64,000 nt of DNA from Sphaerisporangium perillae. Its GTDB lineage: Bacteria; Actinomycetota; Actinomycetes; Streptosporangiales; Streptosporangiaceae. Every line of letters starts with the position of its first letter. The stretch's first letter is position 1. The notes below the pieces were generated by a model, which was not told the origin of the DNA, did not search any database, and was given only the letters and a program-made list of their open reading frames with translations. The stretch is taken from positions 27,504 through 91,503 of the forward strand of contig NZ_JALLPO010000010.1 of the NCBI RefSeq assembly GCF_023276435.1, given 5' to 3'. A program made the translations under genes and the position numbers. Shown here in pieces: positions 34,892 to 48,602 of this stretch.

Positions 34892-35857
34892 ATGGCACAG
34901 ATCGGTTACACGCTAATGTGCGAGCAGAGCCCGCCCAAGCAGCTCGTCGAGGACGCCGTCGGCGCGGAGCGCGCGGGGTTCGACTACGAGACCATCTCCG
35001 ACCACTACTTTCCGTGGCTGGAGGACATGGGCCACTCGCCGTACGCCTGGTCGGTCCTCGGGGCGGTGGCCCAGGCCACCGATCGCATCCCGCTGATGAC
35101 CTACGTCACCTGCCCGATCATGCGCTACCACCCCGCCGTGGTGGCGCAGAAGGCGGCGACCATGGGCGCGCTGTCGGACGGGCGCTTCACCCTGGGCCTG
35201 GGCTCGGGCGAGAACCTCAACGAGCACGTGGTCGGGCAGGGCTGGCCGCCGGTCAACATCCGCCACGAGAAGTTCGGCGAGGCCATCGAGATCATCCAGG
35301 CCCTGTTCGGCGGAGAGTACGTCAGCTATCGCGGCGACCACTTCACGATCGACTCGGCCAAGCTCTACGACCTGCCCGACGAGCCCGTGCCGGTCGGCAT
35401 CGCCGCCTCCGGGCCGCAGTCGGTGGACCTCGCCGCGGAGTACGGCGACGCGCTCATCGCGACCGAACCCGACCCTGACCTGGTGGCGCGGTTCCGCGCC
35501 ACCGGCGGCGCGGACAAGCCGGTGTACGGGCAGCTCGTCGTCTCCTACGACAACGACGCCCGCGCCGCCGCAGAACGGGCCCACCGGCTGTGGAAGTGGT
35601 TCCCCGCAGGCTGGAAGGTCCTGTCCGAACTGCCGGGACCGGTGAACTTCGCGTCCTACGCCGAGTACGTCCGCCCGGAGGACGTGACCGAGCACGTCCC
35701 GTGCGGCTCGAGCGTCGACGCGGTCGTGCGAGCCGTCAAGGAGTTCACCGACGCGGGCTTCACGCACGTGGCACTGGTACAGGTCGGCGCGGACCGCCAG
35801 CGGGAGTTCCTCGCCTGGGCCGAAAAGGAACTCCTTCCCGCCCTCCGCGACCTGTGA
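34892..35857 (+). CDS. F420-dependent LLM-class oxidoreductase (TIGR03557-type)
   Basis: A 321-residue luciferase-like flavin/F420 enzyme close in form to F420-dependent glucose-6-phosphate dehydrogenase relatives. Key stretches are SDHYFPWLEDMGHSPYAWSV, GLGSGENLNEHVVGQGWPP and GGEYVSYRGDHFTID. Such proteins use the deazaflavin F420, a cofactor common in actinobacteria; the substrate of this subgroup is unknown. The ATG at 34892 gives the conserved start MAQIGYTLMCEQ; the ribosome site is weak. Confidence 0.87.
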   Translation: MAQIGYTLMCEQSPPKQLVEDAVGAERAGFDYETISDHYFPWLEDMGHSPYAWSVLGAVAQATDRIPLMTYVTCPIMRYHPAVVAQKAATMGALSDGRFTLGLGSGENLNEHVVGQGWPPVNIRHEKFGEAIEIIQALFGGEYVSYRGDHFTIDSAKLYDLPDEPVPVGIAASGPQSVDLAAEYGDALIATEPDPDLVARFRATGGADKPVYGQLVVSYDNDARAAAERAHRLWKWFPAGWKVLSELPGPVNFASYAEYVRPEDVTEHVPCGSSVDAVVRAVKEFTDAGFTHVALVQVGADRQREFLAWAEKELLPALRDL

Positions 35858-35952
35858 CCTCCCTGCCCGCGCACGGAACACCGCCGATCAGCGAATGTGC
35901 CGTCCCAGATCGAGACCGATGTCCACCTCGAGCGGCGTCCCGTCCCGCGGAG

Positions 35953-36023
35953 GAGAAGGGACCTTCGGCACCTCCAGCGCCAGGCGGGGAGAAAGGACCT
36001 TCGGCGTCTCCAGCGCCAGGCGG
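35953..36023. repeat. Two tandem 36-bp repeats downstream of recX
   Basis: GAGAAGGGACCTTCGGCACC and its continuation (35953-35988) is followed by a copy at 35989-36023/24, with four or so mismatches. They sit in the 189-bp gap between the convergent LLM and recX 3' ends. No strong hairpin is seen. The role is unknown. Confidence 0.75.
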
Positions 36024-36046
36024 GGGAGATCGTGTGGGTGGACGGC

Positions 36047-36733
36047 TCACTCGAAGTCGTCGGGGAGGCCGTCGGCCGGTTGCCCCTCGCTTTCCAGGGC
36101 CTCTCTGACGACGCGGTAGGCGAGGCTGCCGGAATATCCCTTGCGGGCGAGCATGCCCGCGAGGCGCCGGACCCGTGCGGCGGGTTCGAGGTGGCGGGTG
36201 CCCGGAAGCTTGCGCTCGACCAGCCGGCGGGCGGTCTCCAGCTCCTGGTCGGGGTCGAGCTGGTCGACCGCCTCGCGCACGGTCTCCTCGTCGACGCCGC
36301 GCGTGCGAAGCTCGGCGGCGAGAGCGCGCCGCGCGAGGCCCCGCCCGGCATGCCGGGAGCTGACCCACGCCTCGGCGAACGCCTCGTCGTCGATGAGCCC
36401 CACGTCGGAGAAACGGGCGAGAACGGTCTCGGCGGCCTCCTCGGGGATGTTCCTCTTGCGAAGCGCCTCGGCGAGCTGGGCCCGCGTACGCGGCGCCAAG
36501 GTCAGCAGCCGCAGGCAGACGGCCCGGGCCACCGCCTCTGGATCGGCAGGGGGCCCCTGAGCCGCCAGAGAGCCCTCGACCGGCCCATCGAACCCGCGCG
36601 GCTCCCCGGATCGCCTGGACCCGTAGGACCCGCGAGATCTTCGTCTGCCGCGTGACTCCTCGCGCGGAGCGTCTCTCGGTGCTCCCCAGTCCCCTGGCCG
36701 CAGGTGGCCAGGGGGGTCATCGCTCGCAGGCAT
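36047..36733 (-). CDS. recX: Regulatory protein RecX
   Basis: RecX binds RecA filaments and limits their activity. The 228-residue protein has an N-terminal basic/acidic low-complexity extension (about residues 1-62) and the three-helix-repeat RecX domain (CLRLLTLAPRTRAQLAEALR, FSDVGLIDDEAFAEAWV, KGYSGSLAYRVVREAL). It starts 16 nt after the recA stop, so recA and recX are cotranscribed. The N-terminal extension is longer than in E. coli RecX but usual in high-GC actinobacteria. Confidence 0.93.
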   Translation of the reverse strand: MPASDDPPGHLRPGDWGAPRDAPREESRGRRRSRGSYGSRRSGEPRGFDGPVEGSLAAQGPPADPEAVARAVCLRLLTLAPRTRAQLAEALRKRNIPEEAAETVLARFSDVGLIDDEAFAEAWVSSRHAGRGLARRALAAELRTRGVDEETVREAVDQLDPDQELETARRLVERKLPGTRHLEPAARVRRLAGMLARKGYSGSLAYRVVREALESEGQPADGLPDDFE

Positions 36734-36749
36734 GGGAGATCAGCCCAGA

Positions 36750-37844
36750 TCAGACGTCGCCCGGCTTGGGCGCCTTGCTGCCGCGACCGGCAGCCGCGGC
36801 GGCGGCGGGCGCGGCCGGCGGCGCGGCGGCCTCGACGGGGCTGTCGAGGCGAGGCCCGACGCCGAGCTTCTCCTTGATCTTCTTCTCGATCTCGTTGGCG
36901 ATGTCGGGGTTGTTCTTCAGGAAGTTGCGGGCGTTCTCCTTGCCCTGGCCGAGCTGGTCGCCCTCGTAGGTGTACCAGGCGCCGGCCTTGCGGACGAAGC
37001 CCTGCTCGACGCCCATGTCGATCAGGCCGCCTTCGCGGGAGATGCCGAAGCCATAGAGGATGTCGAAGTCGGCCACCCGGAAGGGCGGGGCCATCTTGTT
37101 CTTCACGACCTTGACGCGGGTGCGGTTGCCGACCGGCTCGGTGCCGTCCTTGAGCGTCTCGATGCGCCGGACGTCCAGGCGGACCGAGGCGTAGAACTTC
37201 AGCGCCTTGCCACCGGTCGTGGTCTCGGGCGAACCGAACATCACGCCGATCTTCTCGCGGAGCTGGTTGATGAAGATGGCGGTCGTGCCGGTGTTGCTCA
37301 GAGCGCCGGCCACCTTGCGCAGGGCCTGCGACATGAGCCGGGCCTGCAGGCCCACGTGGCTGTCGCCCATCTCGCCCTCGATCTCGGCCTTGGGCACGAG
37401 GGCCGCCACCGAGTCGATGACCACGAGGTCGATGGCGCCGGAACGGATCAGCATGTCGGCGATCTCGAGGGCCTGCTCACCGGTGTCCGGCTGGGAGACC
37501 AGCAGGGCGTCGGTGTCGACACCGAGCTTGCCGGCGTACTCGGGGTCGAGGGCGTGCTCGGCGTCGATGAACGCGGCGATGCCGCCCCCGCGCTGGGCGT
37601 TCGCGACGGCGTGGAGCGCCACGGTGGTCTTACCGCTGGACTCGGGGCCGTAGATCTCGACGATGCGCCCGCGGGGGAAACCGCCGATGCCGAGAGCCAC
37701 ATCGAGCGAGATGGCCCCGGTGGGGATCACCTCGATGGGAGCTCGCGCGTCATCGCCGAGGCGCATGACAGAGCCCTTGCCGAACTGTCGCTCGATCTGA
37801 GCGAGCGCGGTCTCAAGGGCCTTCTCGCGGTCGTTGGCTGCCAT
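36750..37844 (-). CDS. recA: Recombinase A
   Basis: This DNA-strand-exchange protein and SOS coprotease has 364 residues with Walker [10 protein letters not shown] (66-74), the [20 protein letters not shown] core, the L1/L2 DNA loops ([20 protein letters not shown] and [20 protein letters not shown]) and a short Ala/Pro-rich tail. There is no intein. Two promoters can be recognised upstream: a LexA-box promoter and a RecA-independent (PafBC-type) promoter, as in mycobacteria. recX follows in the operon. Confidence 0.97.
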   Translation of the reverse strand: MAANDREKALETALAQIERQFGKGSVMRLGDDARAPIEVIPTGAISLDVALGIGGFPRGRIVEIYGPESSGKTTVALHAVANAQRGGGIAAFIDAEHALDPEYAGKLGVDTDALLVSQPDTGEQALEIADMLIRSGAIDLVVIDSVAALVPKAEIEGEMGDSHVGLQARLMSQALRKVAGALSNTGTTAIFINQLREKIGVMFGSPETTTGGKALKFYASVRLDVRRIETLKDGTEPVGNRTRVKVVKNKMAPPFRVADFDILYGFGISREGGLIDMGVEQGFVRKAGAWYTYEGDQLGQGKENARNFLKNNPDIANEIEKKIKEKLGVGPRLDSPVEAAAPPAAPAAAAAAGRGSKAPKPGDV

Positions 37845-37891
37845 GGAGTGCCCCCCTGGAGGGTTGAGTCGAAGTCGTTTCCGTCGCCTGA

Positions 37892-37914
37892 AAGCTACGG
37901 GGTGCCACCGACAT
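37892..37914 (-). promoter_or_regulatory. RecA-independent (PafBC-type) recA promoter
   Basis: On the minus strand ATGTCGGTG is followed by 8 bp and TAGCTT. This fits the mycobacterial RecA-NDp consensus tTGTCRgtg-N8-TAnnnT, bound by PafBC in DNA damage. The -10 element TAGCTT (37892-37897) would start transcription about 40 nt before the recA ATG. Confidence 0.7.
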
Positions 37915-37955
37915 TTTCCCGGAGCGGGCCCAGGGCGTCGGCAAGTTCAATATAG

Positions 37956-37971
37956 CCGAACGACTGTTCGA
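37956..37971 (-). promoter_or_regulatory. LexA (SOS) box upstream of recA
   Basis: CCGAACGACTGTTCGA matches the actinobacterial SOS box TCGAAC-N4-GTTCGA at all but one base. A TATATT -10-like hexamer lies just downstream (37948-37953), so LexA would sit across the promoter. It is 112 nt upstream of the recA ATG, distal to the RecA-independent promoter. Confidence 0.85.
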
Positions 37972-38163
37972 TCGTCTGGCGAACCATGGCGACCTGCCGG
38001 GAGCGTTCTGTGGATCTTCCCTGGTCAAGGAAGACGCCCTCCGGCGCACCGAGGCGTCGCGGACGAGCGCGACGACCCGGCCGGCGGGCGCCGCGGGCAG
38101 GCCGGTCCGGCCGCCCGCCAAGACTTGACGCCGGAGCGGGTGAGCGCGGTCGGCCGGGGCCGG

Positions 38164-38358
38164 TCAGCGCAGCCGGGAGTCCACGTCGGTCACCCCGCAG
38201 ACGGCACGCCACACTTCTTTGGCGGCCACCCCGTCCGCGAGCGCCTGGGTCACGGTGCGACCGCCCAGCTCGGCGATCACATAGTCACGCGCCCAGGACT
38301 CGGCGTACCTCTCCCCGAAGTGCCGATTCATCCGGTTCCAGAAGTCCGTCAGGCGCAT
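38164..38358 (-). CDS. DUF3046 family small protein
   Basis: A 64-residue protein (MRLTDFWNRMNRHFGERYAE at its N-terminus), the DUF3046 family found next to recA across actinobacteria. Function unknown. It has Trp/Arg-rich helices, no signal peptide and no membrane segment. The ATG at 38358 gives the full-length family form. It is cotranscribed or close-set with recA, 319 nt upstream. Confidence 0.88.
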   Translation of the reverse strand: MRLTDFWNRMNRHFGERYAESWARDYVIAELGGRTVTQALADGVAAKEVWRAVCGVTDVDSRLR

Positions 38359-38495
38359 CACTCCAGTATGGTCCCCGGCCGGACCCGCGGGACCCGAGCC
38401 CCTTACCTCCCGGCGACCCACGGGCCTTGAGCGCAAGCGAGCCGAACCCCCGGCGGGAAACCGGGGCGAAGGACGGGCGCCCGCAGGTGTGCGGG

Positions 38496-38984
38496 TCAGA
38501 GGACGCGGGAGCCGTACATCTCGCCGAGAGGGTCCGAGAGCAGCTCGAGACGGGCTCCGTCGGGGTCGCGGAAGTAGATCGACGCGTCGCTTTCGAGCTG
38601 GTAGGGCACGCCCGCCGCGTCCAGCTTGCCCTTGAGCATCTCCCACTTCCCGCGCTCGACCGAGATCGCGATGTGGTGCAGGCCGCCCAGCACCTCCTGG
38701 TACGGCCCGAGGTCGAGCCCCGGCAGGTCGAAGAAGGCCAGGAGGTTGCCGTTGCCGATGTCGAAGAAGAAGTGGTTGGACCCCTTGTAGTCGCGGTTCT
38801 CGAAGATCTCCGTCAGCGGGAATTCCAGGATGCCCTGGTAGAACTCGATGGTCCGCTCGACGTCGGAGCAGATCAACGCGAAGTGGTGAAGGCCACGCGC
38901 GCTGCTCTCAGGCCGGCGCGCGTGGAGGTGTTGCCCGCGGATCCGTTCTCGAGTCGCCTCGATGGCCGCGTAGTCGATGTCCAT
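38496..38984 (-). CDS. Single-domain VOC family protein
   Basis: A 162-residue vicinal-oxygen-chelate protein with the metal-ligand pattern expected of dioxygenase/glyoxalase folds: GLHHFALICSDVERTIEFYQ (His pair near residues 32-33), GLHHIAISVERGKWE and DPDGARLELL with the terminal Glu. Substrate unknown; resistance proteins, ring-cleavage enzymes and glyoxalases share this fold. It is divergent from lhr with 133 bp between starts. Confidence 0.87.
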   Translation of the reverse strand: MDIDYAAIEATRERIRGQHLHARRPESSARGLHHFALICSDVERTIEFYQGILEFPLTEIFENRDYKGSNHFFFDIGNGNLLAFFDLPGLDLGPYQEVLGGLHHIAISVERGKWEMLKGKLDAAGVPYQLESDASIYFRDPDGARLELLSDPLGEMYGSRVL

Positions 38985-39088
38985 ACTTCAGGTGACGTTC
39001 CAGGCGTGCCGGATGTCAAGCCCGGACGCCGTGCTGGAGGGCCGTTTCGTCCCATCCGGGCACGTCACCGGGAGGGCGGGGGCGCGTT

Positions 39089-39111
39089 TTGTCGGTGGCG
39101 GGTTGCATGAT
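39089..39111 (+). promoter_or_regulatory. PafBC-type promoter of lhr, probably leaderless
   Basis: TTGTCGGTG (39089-39097), 8 bp, then CATGAT (39106-39111) fits tTGTCRgtg-N8-TAnnnT except for the first base of the -10 box. A start 7 nt downstream falls on the GTG at 39118, which would give a leaderless lhr mRNA. Induction of lhr by DNA damage is known in mycobacteria; for this organism it is inferred. Confidence 0.6.
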
Positions 39112-39117
39112 GAAGCG

Positions 39118-43914
<4,797 letters not shown>

Positions 43915-44256
43915 TCCCAGCCGGCGAACGCGGGGGGGCGCCGCCGGCGCCGGCGAGGAACCGGCGAGGAACGTCTGCCTCCACGGATTGGGTCGGCTCG
44001 CGCAAACTGAGCTACCGCCATCGGCCCGGGCCAAGGGGATTCGCCCCACCCGGCACCCATGCCGATGGTGGGCCAGTGGCGCCCCCACCCAGGCCGTGCT
44101 CTCCACGAACTCGTCCGGCGTCAGCCGAAATGACCGGCCTTCACCCGGCCAAGGAAGGCGGCCCAATCCCCCGAACCGACCAGAAGCGCGGGGCGACCTC
44201 GATCCTTCCTCTGGACGCGGTCCGCGGTGGGTGCGGTTCTCGCGGAGAATGGGGGC
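43915..44256. other. Gap between lhr and the SARP-type regulator with a DUF397 remnant
   Basis: This 342-bp interval contains no complete gene. Its right third (44121-44225, minus strand) encodes the tail of a DUF397 protein; the rest shows nothing that I recognise. Confidence 0.6.
44121..44225 (-). pseudogene. Truncated DUF397 protein (C-terminus only)
   Basis: The minus strand reads RVQRKDRGRPALLVGSGDWA then AFLGRVKAGHFG and stop. This matches the C-terminal signature of DUF397 proteins (vRDSKdpgGPaLlvspadWaaFlggVkaGeF), small partners of XRE/DUF5753 regulators abundant in actinobacteria. The N-terminal half (the WrKSSyS part) and the partner gene are missing, cut by the start of the SARP gene. 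Confidence 0.6.
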
Positions 44257-47181
44257 GTGCGAGTCCGGATATTGGGGCCGTTGCTGGTGCCGGCGGCGAA
44301 GATCGGAGGCGCTCGCCTTAGGGCTCTGCTCATACGGCTGGCACTGAGCCCTGGCCGGATCGTCACGGCTGAACGGCTGATCGAGGACCTGTGGGAGGAC
44401 CACCCGCCGGTCAACCCGATGGCCGCGTTGCAGTCGCTCATCGCGCGGCTCCGCCGGGAGGTCGGCGACGCGATCGTCTCCCACCCCGCCGGGTACCGCC
44501 TGGACGCCGAGGTGGACGCCGCCGAATTCGAGGCGCTGGCGGCGAGCGGCCGCGAGGCGCTGTACGCGGGAGAGCCGGCGCGGGCGTCCGCCCTGCTCCG
44601 GGAGGGGCTGGCGCTGTGGCGGGGCGAGGCGCTGGCCGACACCGCCCATCTGTCCTTCGCGGCTGCCCCGGCCGCCCGCCTGGAGGAGGTACGCCTTCGT
44701 GCCCTCGCCGACCGCATCCGGGCGGACCTGGCGACCGGCCTGCCGGGGGCCAGGCTCCTGCCGGAGCTGAGCGATCTCATCACCGCGCATCCTCTGCGGG
44801 AGCCGTACCACGAACTGCTGATCAGAGCCCTGCTGGCCGACGGGCGGCGCGCCGAGGCGCTGGAGGCCTACGAGCGGGTCCGGCTGCTGCTGGCCGACGA
44901 GCTCGGCGTCGACCCCGGAGCCGACCTGCGCGAGGCCCACCTGGCGGCGCTCCGGAACGAGGAACGCCCCGCCAGACGGGACAACCTTCCCGCCCGGTCG
45001 ACCACCTTCGTCGGCCGGGCGGACGAGGTCGAGCGGGTCACCGGACTGCTGCGGCGGGAACGCCTGGTCACGCTCACCGGTCCCGGCGGGGTGGGCAAGA
45101 CCCGGCTGGCCGTGGAGGTCGCCGCGGGAATCGAGGCCCCCGACGGCGTGTGGCTGGTCGAGCTGGCCCCGGTTGACGCCCATGGAGTGCCGCCGACCGT
45201 GCGGAACACGCTGGGGCCGCTCACCGAGCTGGCCGATCGGCGGCTCATCCTGGTGCTGGACAACTGCGAGCACGTGATCGAAGCGGCGGCGGCGCTCGCC
45301 GAGCGGCTCCTGGCGGCGGTGCCAGGGGTGCGGATCCTGGCGACCAGCCGCGAACCACTGGACATCTCCGGCGAGACGCTGCATCCCGTCCACCCGCTGA
45401 GCCGGGATTCGGCGATGGCCCTGTTCGCCGACCGGGCGGCCGCCGCCAGCCCGGAGTTCGGGCTCGATGAGGCGACCGCCGGCGACGTGGCACGGATCTG
45501 CGAAGGCCTGGACGGGGTGCCGCTGGCGATCGAGCTGGCCGCCGCCCGGCTGCGCTCCCTCCCTGTCCCCCGGCTCGCCGCCATGATGGGCGATCGGCTG
45601 CTGGACCGTGGCAGCCGTACGGCACAGCACCGGCATCGCACCCTTCGCGCGGTCATCGACTGGAGCTGGAATCTGCTCACGGACGACGAGCGGACGTCAC
45701 TGGCGCGGATGTCGGTGTTCGCGGGAGGCGCGACCGCCGAGGCGATCGAACGGGTCTGCGGCACGGACCTGGACCTGCTGATCTCGCTGGTCGACAAGTC
45801 ACTGGTCCAGGCGGGCGCGGACCGCTACGGGCTGCTGGAGACCGTGCGGCAGTACGCCGCCGAGAAGCTCACCGATCCCGGCCCCGTGCGGCGGGCGCAC
45901 CTGGCCCACTACCTGGAGTTCGCCGAGAGGACCGACCCCGCACTGCGTACCGGGAGGCAGTTGTCCCTGCTCGCGGCGGTGGACGCCGAGCGAGGGAACC
46001 TCGACACGGCGCTGCGCTACGCGGTGCGGACCGACCGGAGGTCGGCGCTTCGGCTGGCGGCGGCGCGAACCTGGGCGTGGATCATGCGCGGGCAGCGGCG
46101 CGAGGCCGCCGGGTGGGCGGCCATGCTCGCCGGCGGCGACGTGCCGGAAGGGCTGGAGCTGGAGCACGCTCTCTGTGTGCTGATCGCTCCCACCGACCGG
46201 CTGGATCAGGCGCTACGGGTGCTGCGGGACTCCGACCGGCCGGTCGCGCTGGCGGCCTGGAGCCTCGCGGACGCCTACGTGGGGGAGATGGCGGACGGAG
46301 AACTGGAGGCCCAGGCGATGGCGCGGTTCGACGACCATCCCGACCCGTGGGCGCGGGCCTCCGCCCGCCTGTTACGGGGCATCATCGCCTTCGAGTTCAC
46401 CCCCGGCGGCGCGGCGGCCGCCGAGGACCTGCTCCATGAGGCCCTGACCCGGTACCGGAAGATCGGCGAGCGCTGGGGGATGTCGGTGTCCCGGTTCTGG
46501 TTGTCACTGGTGCTGGAGAACCGGGGCGACGTCGCGGGGGCACTGGCCGTTCTGGAGCAGGCGGCGGTGAACTCCGAGGAGATCGGAGGGGCGCAGGCGC
46601 TGCCCGGCCCGGCGATGCTGACCGTACGGCTGGCGCAGCTGCGGGGCCGCAGCGGCGACCTGGCCGGGGCGGAGGAGGTGCTCGGCCCGGCGAGGAACAG
46701 CGCCGAACGCGCCGGGGACGGCCTCGCGCTGGCCCGGGTCGAGCACGCGGCCGGGGAGCTGGCCCGCCGAAGGGGGGATCGAGCGCGTGCGCTGGACCGG
46801 CTGACCCGCGCCAAGGAACTGCTGGACGGGCAGCAGGCGCCGCCGCAACTCCGCTCCCTGATCGATGTCGAGCTCTGCCGGGTGCTGCCCTCGGACATCG
46901 CCCGCCCGCTCCTGCGGGAAGCCCTGGACCGGGAGCTCGATGACGACGTGGCGCGGGCGAGCGTGCTGGAGGGGGTCGCCGAATGGTGTGCGGCGACCGG
47001 AGACGCCGGGCGGGCCACGGTCCTGCTCGGGGAGGCCCGGAGGCTGCGCGGCATCGAGGAGACGGCCGACCCCGCGATGCGCGAGCTGATCGCGCACTGC
47101 GGGGAAGAGCTCGGCCCCGAGCTCTTCCACCGGGCGTGGACCTCACACCCTGGCCAGATAGGCGGCCAGTTCATCGGCTGA
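44257..47181 (+). CDS. SARP/AfsR-like regulator with NB-ARC and TPR regions
   Basis: A 974-residue pathway-type regulator. It has an N-terminal OmpR-like winged helix (VRVRILGPLLVPAAK to about residue 85), a BTAD domain (about 90-235: EVDAAEFEALAASGREALYA, LRALADRIRADLATG), an NB-ARC-like ATPase with P-loop TGPGGVGKTRLAVE (near 268-281) and the LILVLDNCEHVI Walker B, followed by helical TPR-type repeats to the end. Such STAND regulators activate secondary metabolism or local genes. The GTG at 44257 has GGAGAA upstream. It converges with, and overlaps by 39 bp, the FAD monooxygenase, a likely target. Confidence 0.9.
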   Translation: MRVRILGPLLVPAAKIGGARLRALLIRLALSPGRIVTAERLIEDLWEDHPPVNPMAALQSLIARLRREVGDAIVSHPAGYRLDAEVDAAEFEALAASGREALYAGEPARASALLREGLALWRGEALADTAHLSFAAAPAARLEEVRLRALADRIRADLATGLPGARLLPELSDLITAHPLREPYHELLIRALLADGRRAEALEAYERVRLLLADELGVDPGADLREAHLAALRNEERPARRDNLPARSTTFVGRADEVERVTGLLRRERLVTLTGPGGVGKTRLAVEVAAGIEAPDGVWLVELAPVDAHGVPPTVRNTLGPLTELADRRLILVLDNCEHVIEAAAALAERLLAAVPGVRILATSREPLDISGETLHPVHPLSRDSAMALFADRAAAASPEFGLDEATAGDVARICEGLDGVPLAIELAAARLRSLPVPRLAAMMGDRLLDRGSRTAQHRHRTLRAVIDWSWNLLTDDERTSLARMSVFAGGATAEAIERVCGTDLDLLISLVDKSLVQAGADRYGLLETVRQYAAEKLTDPGPVRRAHLAHYLEFAERTDPALRTGRQLSLLAAVDAERGNLDTALRYAVRTDRRSALRLAAARTWAWIMRGQRREAAGWAAMLAGGDVPEGLELEHALCVLIAPTDRLDQALRVLRDSDRPVALAAWSLADAYVGEMADGELEAQAMARFDDHPDPWARASARLLRGIIAFEFTPGGAAAAEDLLHEALTRYRKIGERWGMSVSRFWLSLVLENRGDVAGALAVLEQAAVNSEEIGGAQALPGPAMLTVRLAQLRGRSGDLAGAEEVLGPARNSAERAGDGLALARVEHAAGELARRRGDRARALDRLTRAKELLDGQQAPPQLRSLIDVELCRVLPSDIARPLLREALDRELDDDVARASVLEGVAEWCAATGDAGRATVLLGEARRLRGIEETADPAMRELIAHCGEELGPELFHRAWTSHPGQIGGQFIG

Positions 47182-48537
47182 GGAGGTGGTCAGGGCGATG
47201 TACCCGTCGGGGCGGACCAGCACGTGCCTCTCGTCACCGTAGGCGTCCCGGATCCGCTCCCAGTCGCCGATCTCGTGGCTTCGCACGCCGTCGAAGCGCG
47301 GAACCGGGCCGGAGGTCAGCACGGTGAAGTGCGGGCCGCGGAACAGGTCGAAGAGCCGCACCGGAGTGCCGTCGGCCAGATGGCAGCGCGCGTCGGGAGC
47401 CCGGTCGCCTGCGCGCTCGCCCGAGGCCAGCGAGCCGCCTCGGTAGCCGAGCAGCAGTTGCTGGGTCTCCTCGTCCCGCTTGTGCGATCTCTTGTCGTGC
47501 AGCATGGTGCTGAGACCGAGCACGTGGGCGGCCACCGGCTTGCGCTCCTCCTCGTAGGTGTCGAGCAGCGACTCCGGTGCGCCGTCCAGCACCCTGGCGA
47601 GCTTCCAGCCCAGGTTGTAGGCGTCCTGGACGCCGGTGTTGAGCCCCTGACCGCCGGCGGGCGAGTGCACGTGGGCGGCGTCCCCGGCGAGGAGGACCCG
47701 CCCGGCCCGGTAGCGGTCGGCCATGCGGATGTTGACCTGGTAGAGCGAGGACCACAGGAGCTCGGTCACCTCCACGCTTCCCAGCAGGGATCGTTCGGCG
47801 AGAACCCGCCGGTAGCCGTCGAGGGTGAGCGCGTAGCCGGCTCCGGGGGGCAGTGGCGCCACGAACTGGAAGGTGTCGGTGCCCGCCATGGGGAAGAGCA
47901 CCACTAGGCCCCTCCCCGGGCGGAACCACGCATGGATGTGATCACGGCCGATGCCGGTGACCCGGACATCGCCGATCAGTATCCGCTCCTCCTTGCGGGT
48001 CGTCCCCTCGAAGCCGATGCCCAGTGTCTTGCGCACGAGGCTCCTGCCGCCGTCCGTGCCCACCAGATACCGCGCGCGGATCGTCTCCCCCGTGCCGAGC
48101 GTGGCGGTCACCCCGTGCCCGTCCTGCTCGAAGGAGATCAGCTCCGCGCCCTGCTCCACCTTGCCGCCGAACTCGGCCAGCCGATCGCGCAGGATCTTCT
48201 CGGTGCGCCACTGCGGCTGCATGGTCACCATCGGGTACGGCACCGCGGGGGTGGGGTCCTTCCGTTTGTGCATCCGGCTCTGGAACAGCGGGATCCTGCC
48301 GACGCGGACGCGCATCGGCGGGTAGACCTCGCCGGTCGCGAGGATGTCGTCGATCACTCCAAGGTCGTCGAAGATCTCCAGGGTGCGCGGCTGCAGGCCC
48401 TTGCCGCGCGAGCCCCGGAACTCCTCGGGCGCCTTGTCCACGATGCGGAAACCGGCCCCGCGACGCGCCAGGTCGAGCGCGAGGGTCAGCCCGGTCGGAC
48501 CGGCGCCGACGATGAGGACGTCTGTGTGGTTGCTCAT
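47143..48537 (-). CDS. FAD-dependent aromatic monooxygenase
   Basis: A 464-residue class A flavoprotein hydroxylase of the PheA/TfdB/Rox-type. It has the FAD dinucleotide fold VLIVGAGPTGLTLALDLARR at the N-terminus, the DG motif GTDGGRSLVRK and the FAD-ribityl motif GDAAHVHSPAGGQGLNTG. Relatives hydroxylate phenols, polyketides or antibiotics (for example rifampicin); the substrate here is unknown. Its 3' end overlaps that of the SARP regulator. The pairing of SARP/AfsR regulator and monooxygenase suggests a small resistance or tailoring unit. Confidence 0.9.
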   Translation of the reverse strand: MSNHTDVLIVGAGPTGLTLALDLARRGAGFRIVDKAPEEFRGSRGKGLQPRTLEIFDDLGVIDDILATGEVYPPMRVRVGRIPLFQSRMHKRKDPTPAVPYPMVTMQPQWRTEKILRDRLAEFGGKVEQGAELISFEQDGHGVTATLGTGETIRARYLVGTDGGRSLVRKTLGIGFEGTTRKEERILIGDVRVTGIGRDHIHAWFRPGRGLVVLFPMAGTDTFQFVAPLPPGAGYALTLDGYRRVLAERSLLGSVEVTELLWSSLYQVNIRMADRYRAGRVLLAGDAAHVHSPAGGQGLNTGVQDAYNLGWKLARVLDGAPESLLDTYEEERKPVAAHVLGLSTMLHDKRSHKRDEETQQLLLGYRGGSLASGERAGDRAPDARCHLADGTPVRLFDLFRGPHFTVLTSGPVPRFDGVRSHEIGDWERIRDAYGDERHVLVRPDGYIALTTSSADELAAYLARV

Positions 48538-48602
48538 GGCGCCACTGTGCGAGCGAGCACTGCCAGATCCCTGTCAGCCGCCCACCTTCCGCTGTCATCA
48601 CC

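Larger units (their letters stand above)
37845..38163. other. recA regulatory region (319 bp gap)
   Basis: The gap between recA and the DUF3046 gene has no coding sequence that I can support. It contains the two recA promoter elements listed separately, and the remainder (37985-38163) shows nothing notable. Confidence 0.7.
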
